This document shows, piece after piece, positions 63,600 through 64,000 of a DNA stretch of 64,000 bases. The notes under the pieces were generated by a model that was not told where the DNA came from, did not search any database, and was given only the letters and a program-made list of their open reading frames with translations. Position numbers and translations under genes: made by a program. How positions within the stretch are numbered: the stretch's first letter is position 1; each line of letters opens with the position of its first letter. The stretch lies in NCBI GenBank assembly GCA_934045075.1, contig OW203726.1, positions 10,139,527 to 10,203,526 of the forward strand, written 5' to 3'. This DNA comes from Yponomeuta sedellus. Lineage: Eukaryota; Arthropoda; Insecta; Lepidoptera; Yponomeutidae.

Positions 63600-64000
63600 A
63601 GCGGAAAAGTTTTTTTTATATAAATAAAACCGTTTCTCTTTACACCAAACTAAGTGTTGTTCTACCTTAATAAGTGTTCTGATCAAATATCTTCACGTCC
63701 TCACGATAAATATCGGAAAACCCCAGAACAATCTACGCACTTTACCTGCCATTACCTAAAGCGACATAAAGCGATAGAATTTTATCTCAGTAACTTCTTC
63801 CGAGAATTTCATGCACAACACTTGTAGGTATATGACTTTCCACCCTCGCGGCGACAACATGTTTTCCCGATAAATCATATCTGCATTTTACCAACAGTTT
63901 ATCATGTCGCCACGTGGAAAATAATATCCGATTACAGCAACCAACGTTCGGAGTCGTTAATGAACTGAAAACGAAGGCTTTTATAATGAATGTCGACATA
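63600..64000. other. Right edge, nothing recognised
   Basis: AT-rich. The minus-strand ORF at 63787-63999 has no domain or splice support. Confidence 0.35.

Noticed and set aside
1..64000. CRISPR array, prophage or bacterial operon
   Set aside because: No regularly spaced short direct repeats, no dense coding, and GT..AG introns throughout: this is eukaryotic DNA.

Overview
This window is animal nuclear DNA: AT-rich, with split genes that have GT..AG introns, and dense in nested transposons. The mix suggests a moth, most likely a noctuid-like lepidopteran: tRNA-derived SINEs of the 'gtgaaggaaaacatcgt' type, RTE 3' ends reading 'gtccagcagtgga', piggyBac, mariner, hAT and Jockey elements, and many short 'ggtaggtacctac' strings. 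The species call is inference.

Host genes are sparse and all on the minus strand. (i) An exon of an unidentified gene (358-522) lies at the left edge, with a CpG-rich stretch upstream at 840-1000. (ii) A nearly intronless gene (8675-9553) encodes a basic 292-residue protein with a C-terminal BESS-like helix region and an RVSF phosphatase-docking motif. (iii) Two phase-0 exons of an unidentified gene lie at 16253-16628. (iv) A THAP-domain first exon lies at 28979-29165. (v) A long gene spans at least 34961-58190. Seven of its exons can be recognised from splice sites and phase, and together they read as the later part of an F-BAR domain, a proline-rich linker and a coiled coil (Fes/Fer-like is the best guess). 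Its first exons, and those after 34961, were not found.

Mobile elements fill most of the rest. From left to right: a decayed piggyBac with TTAA ends (1508-3371) and a piggyBac-type MITE with related ends (7546-7712); RTE and tRNA-SINE remnants (6300-7390); a mariner (10973-16079) split by a 3.8-kb hAT element (11326-15145), both with visible target duplications; a CR1/Jockey-like LINE fragment (17275-19270); a tRNA-bearing element with a 17-bp target duplication (19941-20245); a P-superfamily element with THAP remnants and an 8-bp duplication (20949-23328); and a complete 5.2-kb Jockey-clade LINE with two intact ORFs, poly(A) and a 12-bp duplication (23386-28618). Its endonuclease has lost a catalytic Asp.

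From 33.6 to 57.1 kb, the introns of the F-BAR gene carry foldback elements, including a 700-bp near-perfect palindrome ending 30 bp from a splice donor, nested MITEs, and a tandemly duplicated tRNA-bearing repeat. Eight copies of one SINE family are scattered from 22 to 63.4 kb. Its two full-length copies start with a region that closely resembles the internal promoter of 5S rRNA. This 5S-derived SINE family, the foldback family and the 45-bp direct duplication around a 444-bp copy at 58.5-59.0 kb are the most unusual signals. No CRISPR array, functional rRNA or credible functional tRNA gene was seen.
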